NCBI RefSeq assembly: GCF_005280195.1
Contig: NZ_SZPR01000017.1
Coordinates: 186,001-250,000 of the forward strand
Reading direction: 5' to 3'
Origin: Streptomyces galbus
Lineage (GTDB): Bacteria > Actinomycetota > Actinomycetes > Streptomycetales > Streptomycetaceae
Length of the DNA: 64,000 bases
The translations under genes were made by a program, and so were the position numbers. This document shows positions 23,961 to 32,860 of this stretch, piece after piece (positions within the stretch are counted from its first letter, which is position 1; the number at the start of each line of letters is the position of its first letter). The notes beneath the pieces were generated by a model that was given only the letters and a program-made list of their open reading frames with translations, searched no databases and was not told the DNA's origin.

Positions 23961-24746
23961 GTGGAAGTTGTCATCGTTCCGGACGCCGCGGCGGGTGGCG
24001 AGATCGTCGCCGAGGCCATGGCACGGCTCGTGCGGCGCAAGCCGGACGCCGTCCTCGGCGTGGCCACCGGCTCCACCCCGCTGCCCGTCTACGAGGCCCT
24101 GGCCACGAAGGTGCGCTCCGGCGCCGTGGACGTCTCCCGGGCGCGGATCGCCCAGCTCGACGAGTACGTCGGGCTGCCCGCCGACCACCCGGAGTCCTAC
24201 CGCTCGGTGCTGCGCCGCGAGGTGCTGGAGCCGCTGGGCGTCGCGATGGACCAGTTCCTGGGACCGGACGGCACGGCGGACGACGTGCAGGCGGCCTGCG
24301 AGGCGTACGACGCGGCACTGGCCGCGGCCGGCGGCGTGGACCTGCAGCTCCTCGGGATCGGCACGGACGGCCACATCGGGTTCAACGAGCCCTGCTCGTC
24401 GCTGGCCTCGCGCACGCGCATCAAGACGCTGACCGAGCAGACGCGGGTGGACAACGCGCGCTTCTTCGACGGCGACATCGAGCAGGTGCCCCACCACGTG
24501 ATCACCCAGGGCATCGGCACCATCCTGGAGGCGCGCCACCTGGTGCTGCTGGCGACGGGCGAGGGCAAGGCCGACGCGGTCGCCGCGAGCGTGGAGGGAC
24601 CGGTCGCCTCGGTGTGCCCGGCGTCCGCGCTGCAGCTGCACCCGCACGCCACGGTCGTGGTCGACGAGGCCGCCGCATCCAAGCTGAAGCTGGCGGACTA
24701 CTTCCGGCACACGTATGCGAACAAGCCCGACTGGCAGGGCATCTGA
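23961..24746 (+). CDS. nagB: Glucosamine-6-phosphate deaminase
   Basis: The product has 261 aa from GTG 23961. NagB signatures: GVATGSTPLPVYEAL, QLDEYVGLPADHPESYRSVL, LLGIGTDGHIGFNEPCSSL with the catalytic Asp and His, and TQGIGTILEARHLVLLATGEGKA. It converts glucosamine-6-phosphate to fructose-6-phosphate and ammonia, the last step of N-acetylglucosamine catabolism. Glucosamine-6-phosphate is also the ligand that releases DasR, so nagB drains the inducer. Two dre sites precede the gene. Confidence 0.95.
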   Translation: MEVVIVPDAAAGGEIVAEAMARLVRRKPDAVLGVATGSTPLPVYEALATKVRSGAVDVSRARIAQLDEYVGLPADHPESYRSVLRREVLEPLGVAMDQFLGPDGTADDVQAACEAYDAALAAAGGVDLQLLGIGTDGHIGFNEPCSSLASRTRIKTLTEQTRVDNARFFDGDIEQVPHHVITQGIGTILEARHLVLLATGEGKADAVAASVEGPVASVCPASALQLHPHATVVVDEAAASKLKLADYFRHTYANKPDWQGI

Positions 24747-24775
24747 GGGACGGGGCGCACCCCCCGCACGGACGA

Positions 24776-24808
24776 GAGGCGCCGGTGGCCATGGGCCACC
24801 GGCGCCTC
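24776..24808. terminator. Bidirectional terminator between nagB and GH3 gene
   Basis: GAGGCGCCGGTGGCC (24776-24790) and GGCCACCGGCGCCTC (24794-24808) form a perfect 15-bp stem with a 3-nt loop between two convergent genes. Confidence 0.75.
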
Positions 24809-24822
24809 GTGCGTGGTACCGC

Positions 24823-26328
24823 TCAGCGGGCGGTCAGGACCTCCGTCGCCGCCTGGGCGCAGACCCGGGCCGCGCCGTGCGTCGCCACGTGCAGGGCGCC
24901 GCGGGCGGGGGCCTGCGGGACGCCCATCTCCACCACGACCGTGTCGGGGCGGGCGGCGAGCAGCGTGTCCAGGGAGGCCGCCATCCAGGGGTGGCGGTGC
25001 TCGTCGCGGACCACGGCCACGATCCGGCGCTCCCCCGCCGCCGCCAGGACCTCGGCCCCCGCGTCCGTGCCGGAGAAGTGGCCGCTCCCGGTGCCGGGCA
25101 GCGCCCGGGCCAGGTCGGCCGCGACGCCCCAGGGGGTCTCGTCGCCCACGGCGATGTTCGCGACCGGGGTGAACAGGGCGACGTACGGCGCCTCGGTGAG
25201 CGGGGTGAAGGTGTCGGCGCCGGTGACCCGCAGGGCGCGGCGGGCGGCGGTGAGGCCGATGTCCGCGTGGCCCGGGGCACCGCCCGCCGAGGGGGGCTGC
25301 GCGGCCGCCCACCGGGCCAGGGCCCGCACACGCTCCGCGGCGTCCGCGAGCCGTTCCTCGGGCAGGTCGCCGGCGCGCACGGCGGCCACCAGGGCGTCGC
25401 GCAGCAGCCGCACGGTGCCCTCGTCGTTGAGGCCGCCGCCCACGCAGATGGCGTCCGCGCCGGCCGCGACGGCGAGGACACTGCCCCGCTCGATGCCGTA
25501 GGTGGCGGCGATCGCCTGCATCTCCATGCCGTCGGTCACGATCAGGCCCTGGTAGCCCAGCTCGCCGCGCAGCAGGTCGGTGAGGATGCGGCGGGACAAC
25601 GTTGCCGGGCGGTCCGGGTCCAGCGCGGGGACCAGGATGTGGGCGCTCATCACCGCGTGGCTGCCGGCCGCGATCGCCGCGCGGAACGGCGTGAGGTCGC
25701 GTTCGGACAGCACCTCGGTGCCGACGTCGATGCGGGGCAGGGCGAGGTGGGAGTCGACCGCGGTGTCGCCGTGGCCCGGGAAGTGCTTGGTGCAGGCGGC
25801 GACGCCGGCCGCCTGGAGCCCGGTGACGTAGGCGGCCGTGTGCCGGGCGACCAGGTCGGGCTCGGTGCCGAAGGAGCGGACGCCGATCACGGGGTTGCGC
25901 GGGTTGGCGTTGACGTCGGCGGAGGGGGCCCAGTTGAAGTTGACCCCGCACTCCTTGAGGCGGCGGCCCAGCTCGTGCGCGACCTGCCCGGTCAGCTCGG
26001 TGTCGTCCACCGCGCCCAGGGCGTGGTTGCCGGGGAAGGAGGAACCGGTGTGCACCTCCAGGCGGGTGACGTCGCCGCCCTCCTCGTCGATCGCGACCAG
26101 GACGTCGTCGCGTTCGGTGCGGAGCTGGGCGGTGAGCGCGGCCAGTTGCTCGGGCGAGGCGATGTTGCGGCCGAAGAGACCGACCGAGGCCAGGCCCTGG
26201 CCGAGGTGGCGCAGCAGCCAGTCGGGGGCGGTGGTCCCGGGGAAGCCGGGCTGCAGGACGGTCAGGGCGTCCCGGGTGAGTGCGTCCTTGGCGTCGGACC
26301 CGGTGGTGCCGGTGGCGAGTGTCGTCAT
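24823..26328 (-). CDS. Family 3 glycoside hydrolase (NagZ-like beta-N-acetylglucosaminidase)
   Basis: The product has 501 aa. CTKHFPGHGDTAVDSHLALP is the NagZ signature with the Asp-His general acid/base pair, and VTDGMEMQAIA holds the nucleophile aspartate; VAIDEEGGDVTRLE is the N-terminal substrate loop. A C-terminal domain of about 170 residues follows the TIM barrel. No signal peptide, so it acts in the cytoplasm, probably splitting imported chitobiose to N-acetylglucosamine. It is the last gene of the das transporter cluster, 9 bp after dasC. Confidence 0.88.
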   Translation of the reverse strand: MTTLATGTTGSDAKDALTRDALTVLQPGFPGTTAPDWLLRHLGQGLASVGLFGRNIASPEQLAALTAQLRTERDDVLVAIDEEGGDVTRLEVHTGSSFPGNHALGAVDDTELTGQVAHELGRRLKECGVNFNWAPSADVNANPRNPVIGVRSFGTEPDLVARHTAAYVTGLQAAGVAACTKHFPGHGDTAVDSHLALPRIDVGTEVLSERDLTPFRAAIAAGSHAVMSAHILVPALDPDRPATLSRRILTDLLRGELGYQGLIVTDGMEMQAIAATYGIERGSVLAVAAGADAICVGGGLNDEGTVRLLRDALVAAVRAGDLPEERLADAAERVRALARWAAAQPPSAGGAPGHADIGLTAARRALRVTGADTFTPLTEAPYVALFTPVANIAVGDETPWGVAADLARALPGTGSGHFSGTDAGAEVLAAAGERRIVAVVRDEHRHPWMAASLDTLLAARPDTVVVEMGVPQAPARGALHVATHGAARVCAQAATEVLTAR

Positions 26329-26337
26329 CGGGTGGCG

Positions 26338-27183
26338 TTATCCCTTCACGGCGCCCGCGGTCAGACCCGCGGCCATCTTGCGCTGGACGAGGAGGAAGAG
26401 GACGACGATCGGGACGGCCATCATGGTGGCGCCGGCCATCATCGGGGCGTACTCGGTGCCGTGCTTGGTGCTGAAGTTGCTGAGCCACACGGTGGCGGTC
26501 TGGTGCTGCTGGCTGAGCAGCATCAGGGCGTAGAGGTACTCGTTCCACGCCTGGATGAAGGCGTAGACGGAGGTGGCGACCATGCCCGGGGCGAGCAGCG
26601 GGAAGACCACCCGCATGAAGGCGCCGGTGCGCGAGCAGCCGTCGACCATGGCCGCCTCCTCCAGCTCCTTGGGGATGTTGACGATGAAGCCGCGCAGCGT
26701 CCAGACCGTGAAGGGCAGGATGAAGGTCAGGTAGGTGATGACCAGGCCGGTGAGCTTGTCGTACTGCTTCAGGTCGTTCAGCAGCAGGAACACCGGGATG
26801 ATCATGGCGACCAGCGGGATCATCTGGACCGCGAGGATGCCGACGATCACGACCTTGCGGCCGCGGAAGGCGAAGCGGGAGATCGCGAGCGCGGCCAGCA
26901 TGCCGACCACGATGCCGATCAGCACGACCGACAGGGACACGACCAGGCTGCGGCCGACCGGGCCCCAGAAGTCGGCGATGTCCAGCGCGCGGCGGAAGTT
27001 GGCGAAGGTCAGCCCCGTCGGGAACAGGCTGGGGTCGGGGTCGATGGCGTCCTTGGCCGGCTTGAACGCGGTGTTGAGCATCCAGTAGACGGGGAAGCCG
27101 GCGGTGGCGAACACCAGCAGGCCGAGGAGGTTCCAGCCCGCCTTGGTGCCCTTGCGCGCAGCAGGCGTGCGCGTGCTGCTCAT
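26338..27183 (-). CDS. dasC: Chitobiose ABC transporter permease DasC
   Basis: The product has 281 aa from ATG 27183; GTG 27192, overlapping the dasB stop (GTGA), is an in-frame alternative. Six membrane segments and the permease EAA loop (ELEEAAMVDGCSRTGAFMRVVFPLLAPG) identify a MalG-type sugar permease. It pairs with DasB in the membrane; the ATPase is expected to be the shared MsiK encoded elsewhere, as no ATPase gene is present here. Confidence 0.92.
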   Translation of the reverse strand: MSSTRTPAARKGTKAGWNLLGLLVFATAGFPVYWMLNTAFKPAKDAIDPDPSLFPTGLTFANFRRALDIADFWGPVGRSLVVSLSVVLIGIVVGMLAALAISRFAFRGRKVVIVGILAVQMIPLVAMIIPVFLLLNDLKQYDKLTGLVITYLTFILPFTVWTLRGFIVNIPKELEEAAMVDGCSRTGAFMRVVFPLLAPGMVATSVYAFIQAWNEYLYALMLLSQQHQTATVWLSNFSTKHGTEYAPMMAGATMMAVPIVVLFLLVQRKMAAGLTAGAVKG

Positions 27184-27188
27184 GGTGC

Positions 27189-28175
27189 TCACTCGACCTC
27201 TCCGATCTTCAGCATCTGACGCATGTACACGGCGACCACGCCCAGCAGGAGCACCACGGTGATCAGGGCGATCGCCGAGCCCTGCCCGTAGTCGTTGACG
27301 ACGAAGGCGCGGTCGTAGGAGTAGGTCGTCAGCAGCTGGAACTCGGCCTCGGGGTGGCCGTTGCGCATGACGAAGACCTGGGGGAAGACGCCCATGTCCC
27401 AGATGACCGACAGGGTCGTGAGCATCACGATGATCGGCTTGAGGATGGGCAGGGTGACGTACCGGAAGACGCCCCAGGCGCCGGCGCCGTCGAGCCGGGC
27501 GGCCTCCTCCAGCTCCTTGGGCACCTGGGTGAGACCGGCGCTGAGCGTGATGACCACGAAGGGCACGGCGCCCCAGACCACCAGCAGCATGATCACGGCG
27601 AGGCCCTGCGGCCCGCTGGCGAACCAGTTGTGGCCGATCAGGTCGACCCCGGGCAGCTTGCTCAGCAGCGCGTTGAGGATGCCGTAGTCGGAGTCGAACA
27701 GCCACTTGAAGACGGTGGTGGCGACGATGACCGGCATGCCCCAGCTCGCCACCAGCGCGATGTTGATGAGGGTGCGCACCCAGCCGGAGACCTGCTGCAG
27801 CAGCAGCGCGATCAGCATGCCGAGCACCATCGTGAAGATCACCGAGCCGGCCGCGAAGACGATCGTGCGCAGCACGACCTGCCAGAACTCGCCGTCCGAG
27901 AGGACCTTGGTGAAGTTGGCGAACCCGGTCGACTCGGCGGGCTGGAAGCCCCACAGCTGCGACTGGCCGAACTTCTGGAAGGACAGGGTGACCAGGCGGA
28001 CCAGCGGGTAGCCCATCACCACGGCGAGGACCAGCAGACAGGGCGCGAGCAGCAGCCAGGGCGTGCCGGCGGCGCCCTTCGCGCGGGGTCTGCGGGGCGT
28101 GTCCGGGGCGGCCGGGGGCGGCGCCTGCCGCGGCGGCGGCACCTTGGCAGGGGTGGTCGTGTCTGCGGCACTCAT
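27189..28175 (-). CDS. dasB: Chitobiose ABC transporter permease DasB
   Basis: The product has 328 aa. A long cytosolic Pro/Ala-rich N terminus of about 40 residues precedes six membrane segments (first LLLAPCLLVLAVVMGYPLV). The EAA loop is ELEEAARLDGAGAWGVFRYVTLPILKP, typical of MalF-type permeases. Together with DasC it forms the channel for N,N'-diacetylchitobiose. A 122-bp gap with a strong hairpin separates it from dasA. Confidence 0.92.
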   Translation of the reverse strand: MSAADTTTPAKVPPPRQAPPPAAPDTPRRPRAKGAAGTPWLLLAPCLLVLAVVMGYPLVRLVTLSFQKFGQSQLWGFQPAESTGFANFTKVLSDGEFWQVVLRTIVFAAGSVIFTMVLGMLIALLLQQVSGWVRTLINIALVASWGMPVIVATTVFKWLFDSDYGILNALLSKLPGVDLIGHNWFASGPQGLAVIMLLVVWGAVPFVVITLSAGLTQVPKELEEAARLDGAGAWGVFRYVTLPILKPIIVMLTTLSVIWDMGVFPQVFVMRNGHPEAEFQLLTTYSYDRAFVVNDYGQGSAIALITVVLLLGVVAVYMRQMLKIGEVE

Positions 28176-28244
28176 CGCGCGCTCCTCAGCGGTACCTCAG
28201 GTCGTACGAAGGCTTCGGTCCCGTACGGCGAGAGCGCACGGGAC

Positions 28245-28290
28245 GCAGGGCCCCGCCCCCGGACTTCCCCCCGGGGTCGCGGGGCCCTGC
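28245..28290 (-). terminator. dasA-dasB intergenic attenuator hairpin
   Basis: GCAGGGCCCCGC (28245-28256) and GCGGGGCCCTGC (28279-28290) form a perfect 12-bp stem, with further CCCCGG/CCGGGG pairing possible inside the 22-nt loop. It lies after the dasA stop and before dasB, where it may partly terminate or protect dasA mRNA so that more binding protein than permease is made. Confidence 0.65.
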
Positions 28291-28297
28291 GGTCGGG

Positions 28298-29581
28298 TCA
28301 CTTGGTGTTGATGACCTTGTCGATCGCGGCGTCCGCTTCCTTCGCGGCGGCCTCGACCGACTTCTTGCCGGTGCCGATGGACTGCAGCATCGTCTGCAGG
28401 ACCTGGGCCTTCTCGACCTGGCCCCAGCCGGGGGCCATCGGGACGAACCAGTTGGACTCGGCCGCGGTGGCCGGGACCGCCGTCGCGGGGTCGTTCTTCA
28501 GGGTCGCGAGGTCGGTCTTGTTGTTGGGCAGGTTGCCCTTGGCCATCAGGCCCTTCTGGCCGGCCGGGCCGGTGAACGCGTTGATCCACTCGGCGGCCAG
28601 GTCCTTGGCGCCGGACTTGACCGGCACGGCCAGGTCCGAACCGCCCAGGAAGACCGGGATGTTCTTGCCGGACGGGCCGGGCATCACGAAGTTCTCGAGG
28701 TTGTCCTTGAGCTTGCCGGTCTTGTCGTTCTTCGGGTCGGCGGCGGTCGCGCCCTCCCAGGCCGCGCCGAAGATCATGCCGGACTTGCCCTGGCCGTAGA
28801 CGATGTAACGGTCGGACTCGTCCTTGGTCTTGTCGCCGTGCATGTACTTGTCGACGACGTCCTTGTACGCGGTGAGGCCCTTGACCGACTCGGGCGAGGA
28901 GAGGTTGGCCTTCCACTGGCCGCCCTCCTCCTTGGCGATGGAGCCGCCGGCGTCGTAGACGAAGGACATGGCCGCGTACCAGTCACGGGTGGGCTGGTAC
29001 CAGGCGGAGAAGGAGTTGCCCTCCTTCTTCTGCACCTTGTCCAGGGCGGCGGTGAGCTCCGCGTAGGTCTTGGGGGCGCTCTTGACGCCGGCCGCGGCGA
29101 AGACGTCCTTGCGGTAGTTGCCGACGCGGCCGCCCGCGTAGTACGGCACGCCGTAGGTCTTGTCCTCGTAGGTCACGGACGCCTTCAGGCCGTCCAGCCA
29201 GGCGGAGGAGTTGTCGAACTTGGCGGCGTCCAGCGGCGCGAAGGCGCCCTTGACCATGTAGCCGAGCATCTCGGTGTTGCCCATCTCGACCACGTCCGGC
29301 GCCTTGTCGGTCGCGAGGACGGCGTCGAGCTTGGTGTTCTTGTCCGGCCAGCCGTAGTACTCGTGCTTGATCTTGACGCCGGGGTGCTTCTTGACCACCG
29401 CGTCGTCGGCCGCCTTGACCAGGTCCGGCCAGTTGTTCTGCGCGTCGACGGTGAGCCAGACGGTCAGCTCCTTGGCCTCGGAGCCGTTCGAGCCGTTGCC
29501 CTTGTCGTCGCTGTCCCCGCACGCCGCGATGGAGACCATCATGCCCGCGATACCGATCGCGGCTATCAGCTTGCGCTTCAC
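28298..29581 (-). CDS. dasA: Chitobiose-binding lipoprotein DasA
   Basis: The product has 427 aa from GTG 29581, which has a GGAGGG ribosome site at the right distance; a TTG at 29605 lies upstream of that site. The signal peptide KRKLIAAIGIAGMMVSIAAC ends at a lipobox cysteine followed by a Ser/Gly/Asn linker. The rest is a solute-binding protein of the sugar (family 1) type. It is anchored outside the membrane and captures chitobiose for DasBC. DasA loss in S. coelicolor affects development. dre-type sites lie upstream. Confidence 0.93.
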   Translation of the reverse strand: MKRKLIAAIGIAGMMVSIAACGDSDDKGNGSNGSEAKELTVWLTVDAQNNWPDLVKAADDAVVKKHPGVKIKHEYYGWPDKNTKLDAVLATDKAPDVVEMGNTEMLGYMVKGAFAPLDAAKFDNSSAWLDGLKASVTYEDKTYGVPYYAGGRVGNYRKDVFAAAGVKSAPKTYAELTAALDKVQKKEGNSFSAWYQPTRDWYAAMSFVYDAGGSIAKEEGGQWKANLSSPESVKGLTAYKDVVDKYMHGDKTKDESDRYIVYGQGKSGMIFGAAWEGATAADPKNDKTGKLKDNLENFVMPGPSGKNIPVFLGGSDLAVPVKSGAKDLAAEWINAFTGPAGQKGLMAKGNLPNNKTDLATLKNDPATAVPATAAESNWFVPMAPGWGQVEKAQVLQTMLQSIGTGKKSVEAAAKEADAAIDKVINTK

Positions 29582-29670
29582 GCCAACCCTCCTCAGGGAT
29601 GCCACACAACCCCCCTGCCTCCCCGCGGTTGAGCGTCAACGCGTACCGCCCATGGGGCCGGGACTGGACC

Positions 29671-29686
29671 AATGGTGTAGACCAGT
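29671..29686 (-). promoter_or_regulatory. DasR-responsive element upstream of dasA
   Basis: AATGGTGTAGACCAGT matches 13 of 16 dre positions and lies 90 bp upstream of the dasA start. An overlapping half-site (ACTGGACCA) adjoins it at 29663-29671. Confidence 0.78.
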
Positions 29687-29842
29687 ACCGGGGAGCTTGG
29701 CTCAGACCAATAGGGCTGTCAAGGGTGTGCGAGTAGCCTCCTACCAGCCGTTATGGGACCTACATATGCAGGAACCTTTAAGTAAGAACCCCTCAATAAC
29801 AGGGGGTGGATGCGAGACACTTCGGGTAGACCACTTGGAGGC

Positions 29843-29858
29843 GATGGACTAGACCAAA
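29843..29858 (+). promoter_or_regulatory. DasR-responsive element upstream of dasR
   Basis: GATGGACTAGACCAAA keeps the CTAGACCA core (11 of 16 dre positions). A second, weaker half-site, TAGACCACT, is at 29827-29835. Both are in the 358-bp dasA-dasR divergent region, consistent with autoregulation. Confidence 0.6.
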
Positions 29859-29939
29859 ACCGGAAGCCGACGGTATACAGAGGTGATCACGGCACGCGCG
29901 GGAGCCCGCGCGAGGGCCCCGGAGCCGGGAAGGCGGAGC

Positions 29940-30704
29940 ATGAGCACCGACGTCAGCAGTGCGGAGAACGAGGGTGGGGCGACCGTCCGTACCGCGCGCG
30001 TGCCCAAGTACTACCGCCTGAAGAAGCACCTGCTCGACATGACGCAGACCCAGGCGCCCGGCACGCCGGTCCCGCCCGAGCGGACCCTCGCGGCCGAGTT
30101 CGACACCTCGCGCACCACCGTCCGCCAGGCCCTGCAGGAACTCGTGGTCGAGGGCCGTCTGGAGCGCATCCAGGGCAAGGGCACCTTCGTCGCCAAGCCC
30201 AAGGTCTCCCAGGCGCTGCAACTCACCTCGTACACCGAGGACATGCGCGCCCAGGGCCTGGAGCCCACCTCCCAGCTCCTGGACATCGGGTACATCACCG
30301 CCGACGACCGGCTGGCCGGCCTGCTGGACATCACGGCCGGCGGCCGGGTGCTGCGCATCGAGCGCCTGCGCATGGCCAACGGCGAGCCGATGGCCATCGA
30401 GACCACCCACCTGTCCGCCAAGCGCTTCCCCGCGCTGCGCCGCAGCCTCGCCAAGTACACCTCCCTCTACACCGCGCTCGCCGAGGTCTACGACGTCCAC
30501 CTCGCCGAGGCCGAGGAGACCATCGAGACCTCGCTGGCCACCCCGCGCGAGGCCGGTCTGCTCGGCACCGACGTCGGTCTGCCGATGCTGATGCTGTCCC
30601 GGCACTCCCTGGACCGGCAGGGCGATCCGGTCGAGTGGGTGCGCTCGGTGTACCGGGGCGACCGGTACAAGTTCGTCGCGCGGCTGAAGCGTCCGCAGGA
30701 CTGA
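29940..30704 (+). CDS. dasR: GntR-family global regulator DasR
   Basis: The product has 254 aa from ATG 29940, the length of S. coelicolor DasR; an in-frame start at 29883 is upstream of the ribosome site. The winged helix (YYRLKKHLLDM, PERTLAAEFDTSRTTVRQALQELVVEGRLERIQGKGTFVA) and HutC-type UTRA ligand domain (LTSYTEDMRAQGLEPTSQLL onward) are intact. DasR represses chitin and aminosugar genes and antibiotic activators until glucosamine-6-phosphate or related ligands bind. It is divergent from its target dasA. Confidence 0.96.
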   Translation: MSTDVSSAENEGGATVRTARVPKYYRLKKHLLDMTQTQAPGTPVPPERTLAAEFDTSRTTVRQALQELVVEGRLERIQGKGTFVAKPKVSQALQLTSYTEDMRAQGLEPTSQLLDIGYITADDRLAGLLDITAGGRVLRIERLRMANGEPMAIETTHLSAKRFPALRRSLAKYTSLYTALAEVYDVHLAEAEETIETSLATPREAGLLGTDVGLPMLMLSRHSLDRQGDPVEWVRSVYRGDRYKFVARLKRPQD

Positions 30705-30843
30705 TCCGGCCCCTCCTGGGGCATTGATGCCTCGTCCGGTGATCGATATGCGGACGAGGTCTTCCGCTTGCCTTTATCCGTCACCTACATTGCCTGCGCG
30801 TTACACGTGATCACAGGTGATCGTGAGGGGACGGAGCCACCAC

Positions 30844-31110
30844 ATGTCAGACACACCCCAAGCCCCAGCGGGGCCGGTGGTGACGCCGTTGCGCGTCGTC
30901 ATCGCCCTCTGCCTGCTCGCGCCCTTCGTGGCGATGCTGTGGGTGGGCTCGTACGCGAAAGTGGACCCCACGTTCATCGGGATCCCGTTCTTCTACTGGT
31001 ACCAGATGCTGTGGGTGCTGATCTCCACCGCGCTGACGATGATCGCCTACCAGCTCTGGCGGCGTGACCAGCGCGCCCGCTCGGCCGCGAAGGGCGGTGC
31101 GGCGCGATGA
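30844..31110 (+). CDS. DUF3311 small membrane protein, symporter partner
   Basis: The product has 88 aa from ATG 30844. Two membrane segments (VVIALCLLAPFVAMLWVG and IPFFYWYQMLWVLISTALTMI) with the FYWYQ motif identify DUF3311. Such proteins occur almost always directly before an SSS-family symporter; here the genes overlap (ATGA at 31107). It is probably a small subunit needed for assembly or stability of the transporter. Confidence 0.85.
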   Translation: MSDTPQAPAGPVVTPLRVVIALCLLAPFVAMLWVGSYAKVDPTFIGIPFFYWYQMLWVLISTALTMIAYQLWRRDQRARSAAKGGAAR

Positions 31111-32735
31111 ACGACGGCGTGAACGGCGTCGCCCTCGGCGTCTTCATCTTCTTCTTCCTGGCCGTCACGGTCCTGGGCTTCCTGGCCGCGCGCTGGCGCC
31201 GGGCCGAGAACGAGCACAGCCTCGACGAATGGGGCCTGGGCGGACGGTCGTTCGGCACCTGGATCACCTGGTTCCTGCTGGGCGGCGACCTGTACACGGC
31301 GTACACCTTCGTCGCCGTCCCGGCGGCCGTCTACGCGGCGGGCGCGTCCGGGTTCTTCGCGGTGCCCTACACGATCCTGGTGTACCCGCTCATCTTCACG
31401 TTCCTGCCGCGCCTGTGGTCGGTCTCGCACCGGCACGGCTACGTGACGACCTCGGACTTCGTGCGGGGCCGGTTCGGGTCCAAGGGCCTGTCCCTGGCGG
31501 TGGCCGTGACCGGCATCCTCGCCACCATGCCCTACATCGCCCTCCAGCTCGTCGGCATCCAGGCGGTGCTGGACGTGATGGGCGTGGGCGGCGGCGAGAA
31601 CACCAACTGGTTCGTCAAGGACCTGCCGCTGCTGATCGCCTTCGGCGTGCTGGCGGCGTACACCTACTCGTCCGGCCTGCGGGCGCCCGCGCTGATCGCG
31701 TTCGTGAAGGACGCGCTGATCTACCTCGTCATCGCGGTGGCGATCATCTACATCCCGATCAAGCTGGGCGGCTTCGACGACGTCTTCGCCAAGGCGGGCG
31801 ACGCGTTCAGCCAGACCAACCCGGCCACCGGCAAGCCGCGCGGGGCGCTCGTCCCGGCGGAGGCCGGCCAGTGGACCTACGCCACCCTGGCGCTGGGCTC
31901 CGCGCTGGCGCTGTTCATGTACCCGCACTCGATCACCGCGACGCTGTCCTCCAAGAGCCGCGAGGTGATCCGCCGCAACACCACGATCCTGCCGCTGTAC
32001 TCCCTGATGCTCGGCCTGCTGGCGCTGCTGGGCTTCATGGCGATCGCGGCCGGGGTGAAGGTCACCAACGGCCAGCTCGCGATCCCGCAGCTCTTCGAGA
32101 ACATGTTCCCGGACTGGTTCGCGGGCGTGGCCTTCGCGGCGATCGGCATCGGCGCCCTGGTGCCCGCGGCCATCATGTCCATCGCGGCCGCCAACCTCTT
32201 CACCCGCAACATCTACAAGGACTTCATCAAGCCGGACGCGACGCCGAAGGAGGAGACCCGGGTCTCCAAGATCGTGTCCCTGCTGGTGAAGGTGGGCGCG
32301 CTGGTCTTCGTCCTCACCATGGACAAGACCGTCGCGATCAACTTCCAGCTGCTGGGCGGCATCTGGATCCTGCAGACCTTCCCGGCGCTGGTCGGCGGCC
32401 TGTTCACGCGCTGGTTCCACCGCTGGGCGCTGCTCGCGGGCTGGGCGGTCGGCATGGTCTACGGCACGGTCGCGGCCTACGGCGTGGCCTCCCCGACCCA
32501 GAAGCACTTCGGCGGCTCCGCCAAGGAGATCCCGGGCATCGGGGAGATCGGCTACATCGGTCTCACGGCGTTCGTGCTGAACCTGGTGGTCGCGGTGGTC
32601 CTTACGGTCGTCCTCAAGGCCGTCAAGGCCCCCGAGGGCGTCGACGAGACCAGCCCCGCCGACTACACGGCGGACGCGGGCGACCCGGGCGTGCAGACCG
32701 AACTCCCCCCGGCCACCGCGGGGACGGCGCACTGA
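31107..32735 (+). CDS. Sodium:solute symporter (SSS family)
   Basis: The product has 542 aa with about 13 membrane segments. The N-terminal LDEWGLGGRSFGTWITWFLLGGDLYTAY and the FMYPHSITATLSSKSREVIRRN segment match the branch of SSS permeases that work with DUF3311 and carry monocarboxylates or related small acids. The C-terminal 60 residues are hydrophilic. The substrate is not determined by sequence. The start overlaps the DUF3311 stop, so the two are translationally coupled. Confidence 0.88.
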   Translation: MNDGVNGVALGVFIFFFLAVTVLGFLAARWRRAENEHSLDEWGLGGRSFGTWITWFLLGGDLYTAYTFVAVPAAVYAAGASGFFAVPYTILVYPLIFTFLPRLWSVSHRHGYVTTSDFVRGRFGSKGLSLAVAVTGILATMPYIALQLVGIQAVLDVMGVGGGENTNWFVKDLPLLIAFGVLAAYTYSSGLRAPALIAFVKDALIYLVIAVAIIYIPIKLGGFDDVFAKAGDAFSQTNPATGKPRGALVPAEAGQWTYATLALGSALALFMYPHSITATLSSKSREVIRRNTTILPLYSLMLGLLALLGFMAIAAGVKVTNGQLAIPQLFENMFPDWFAGVAFAAIGIGALVPAAIMSIAAANLFTRNIYKDFIKPDATPKEETRVSKIVSLLVKVGALVFVLTMDKTVAINFQLLGGIWILQTFPALVGGLFTRWFHRWALLAGWAVGMVYGTVAAYGVASPTQKHFGGSAKEIPGIGEIGYIGLTAFVLNLVVAVVLTVVLKAVKAPEGVDETSPADYTADAGDPGVQTELPPATAGTAH

Positions 32736-32766
32736 GCCGACGGGGCACCCGGGCCGGGTGCCCCGC

Positions 32767-32802
32767 ACGACGGGCCGCCGGAGCGATCCGGCGGCCCGTC
32801 GT
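32767..32802 (+). terminator. Terminator after the symporter operon
   Basis: A perfect 16-bp stem (32767-32782 with 32787-32802, core GACGGGCCGCCGGA) closed by a GCGA tetraloop of the GNRA class. One of the strongest hairpins in the window. Confidence 0.8.
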
Positions 32803-32860
32803 CGTGTCCGCGGGCGAAAACCGGCGGCCCGCCGCCGTACTCGTCGGGCACACTCGCCGC

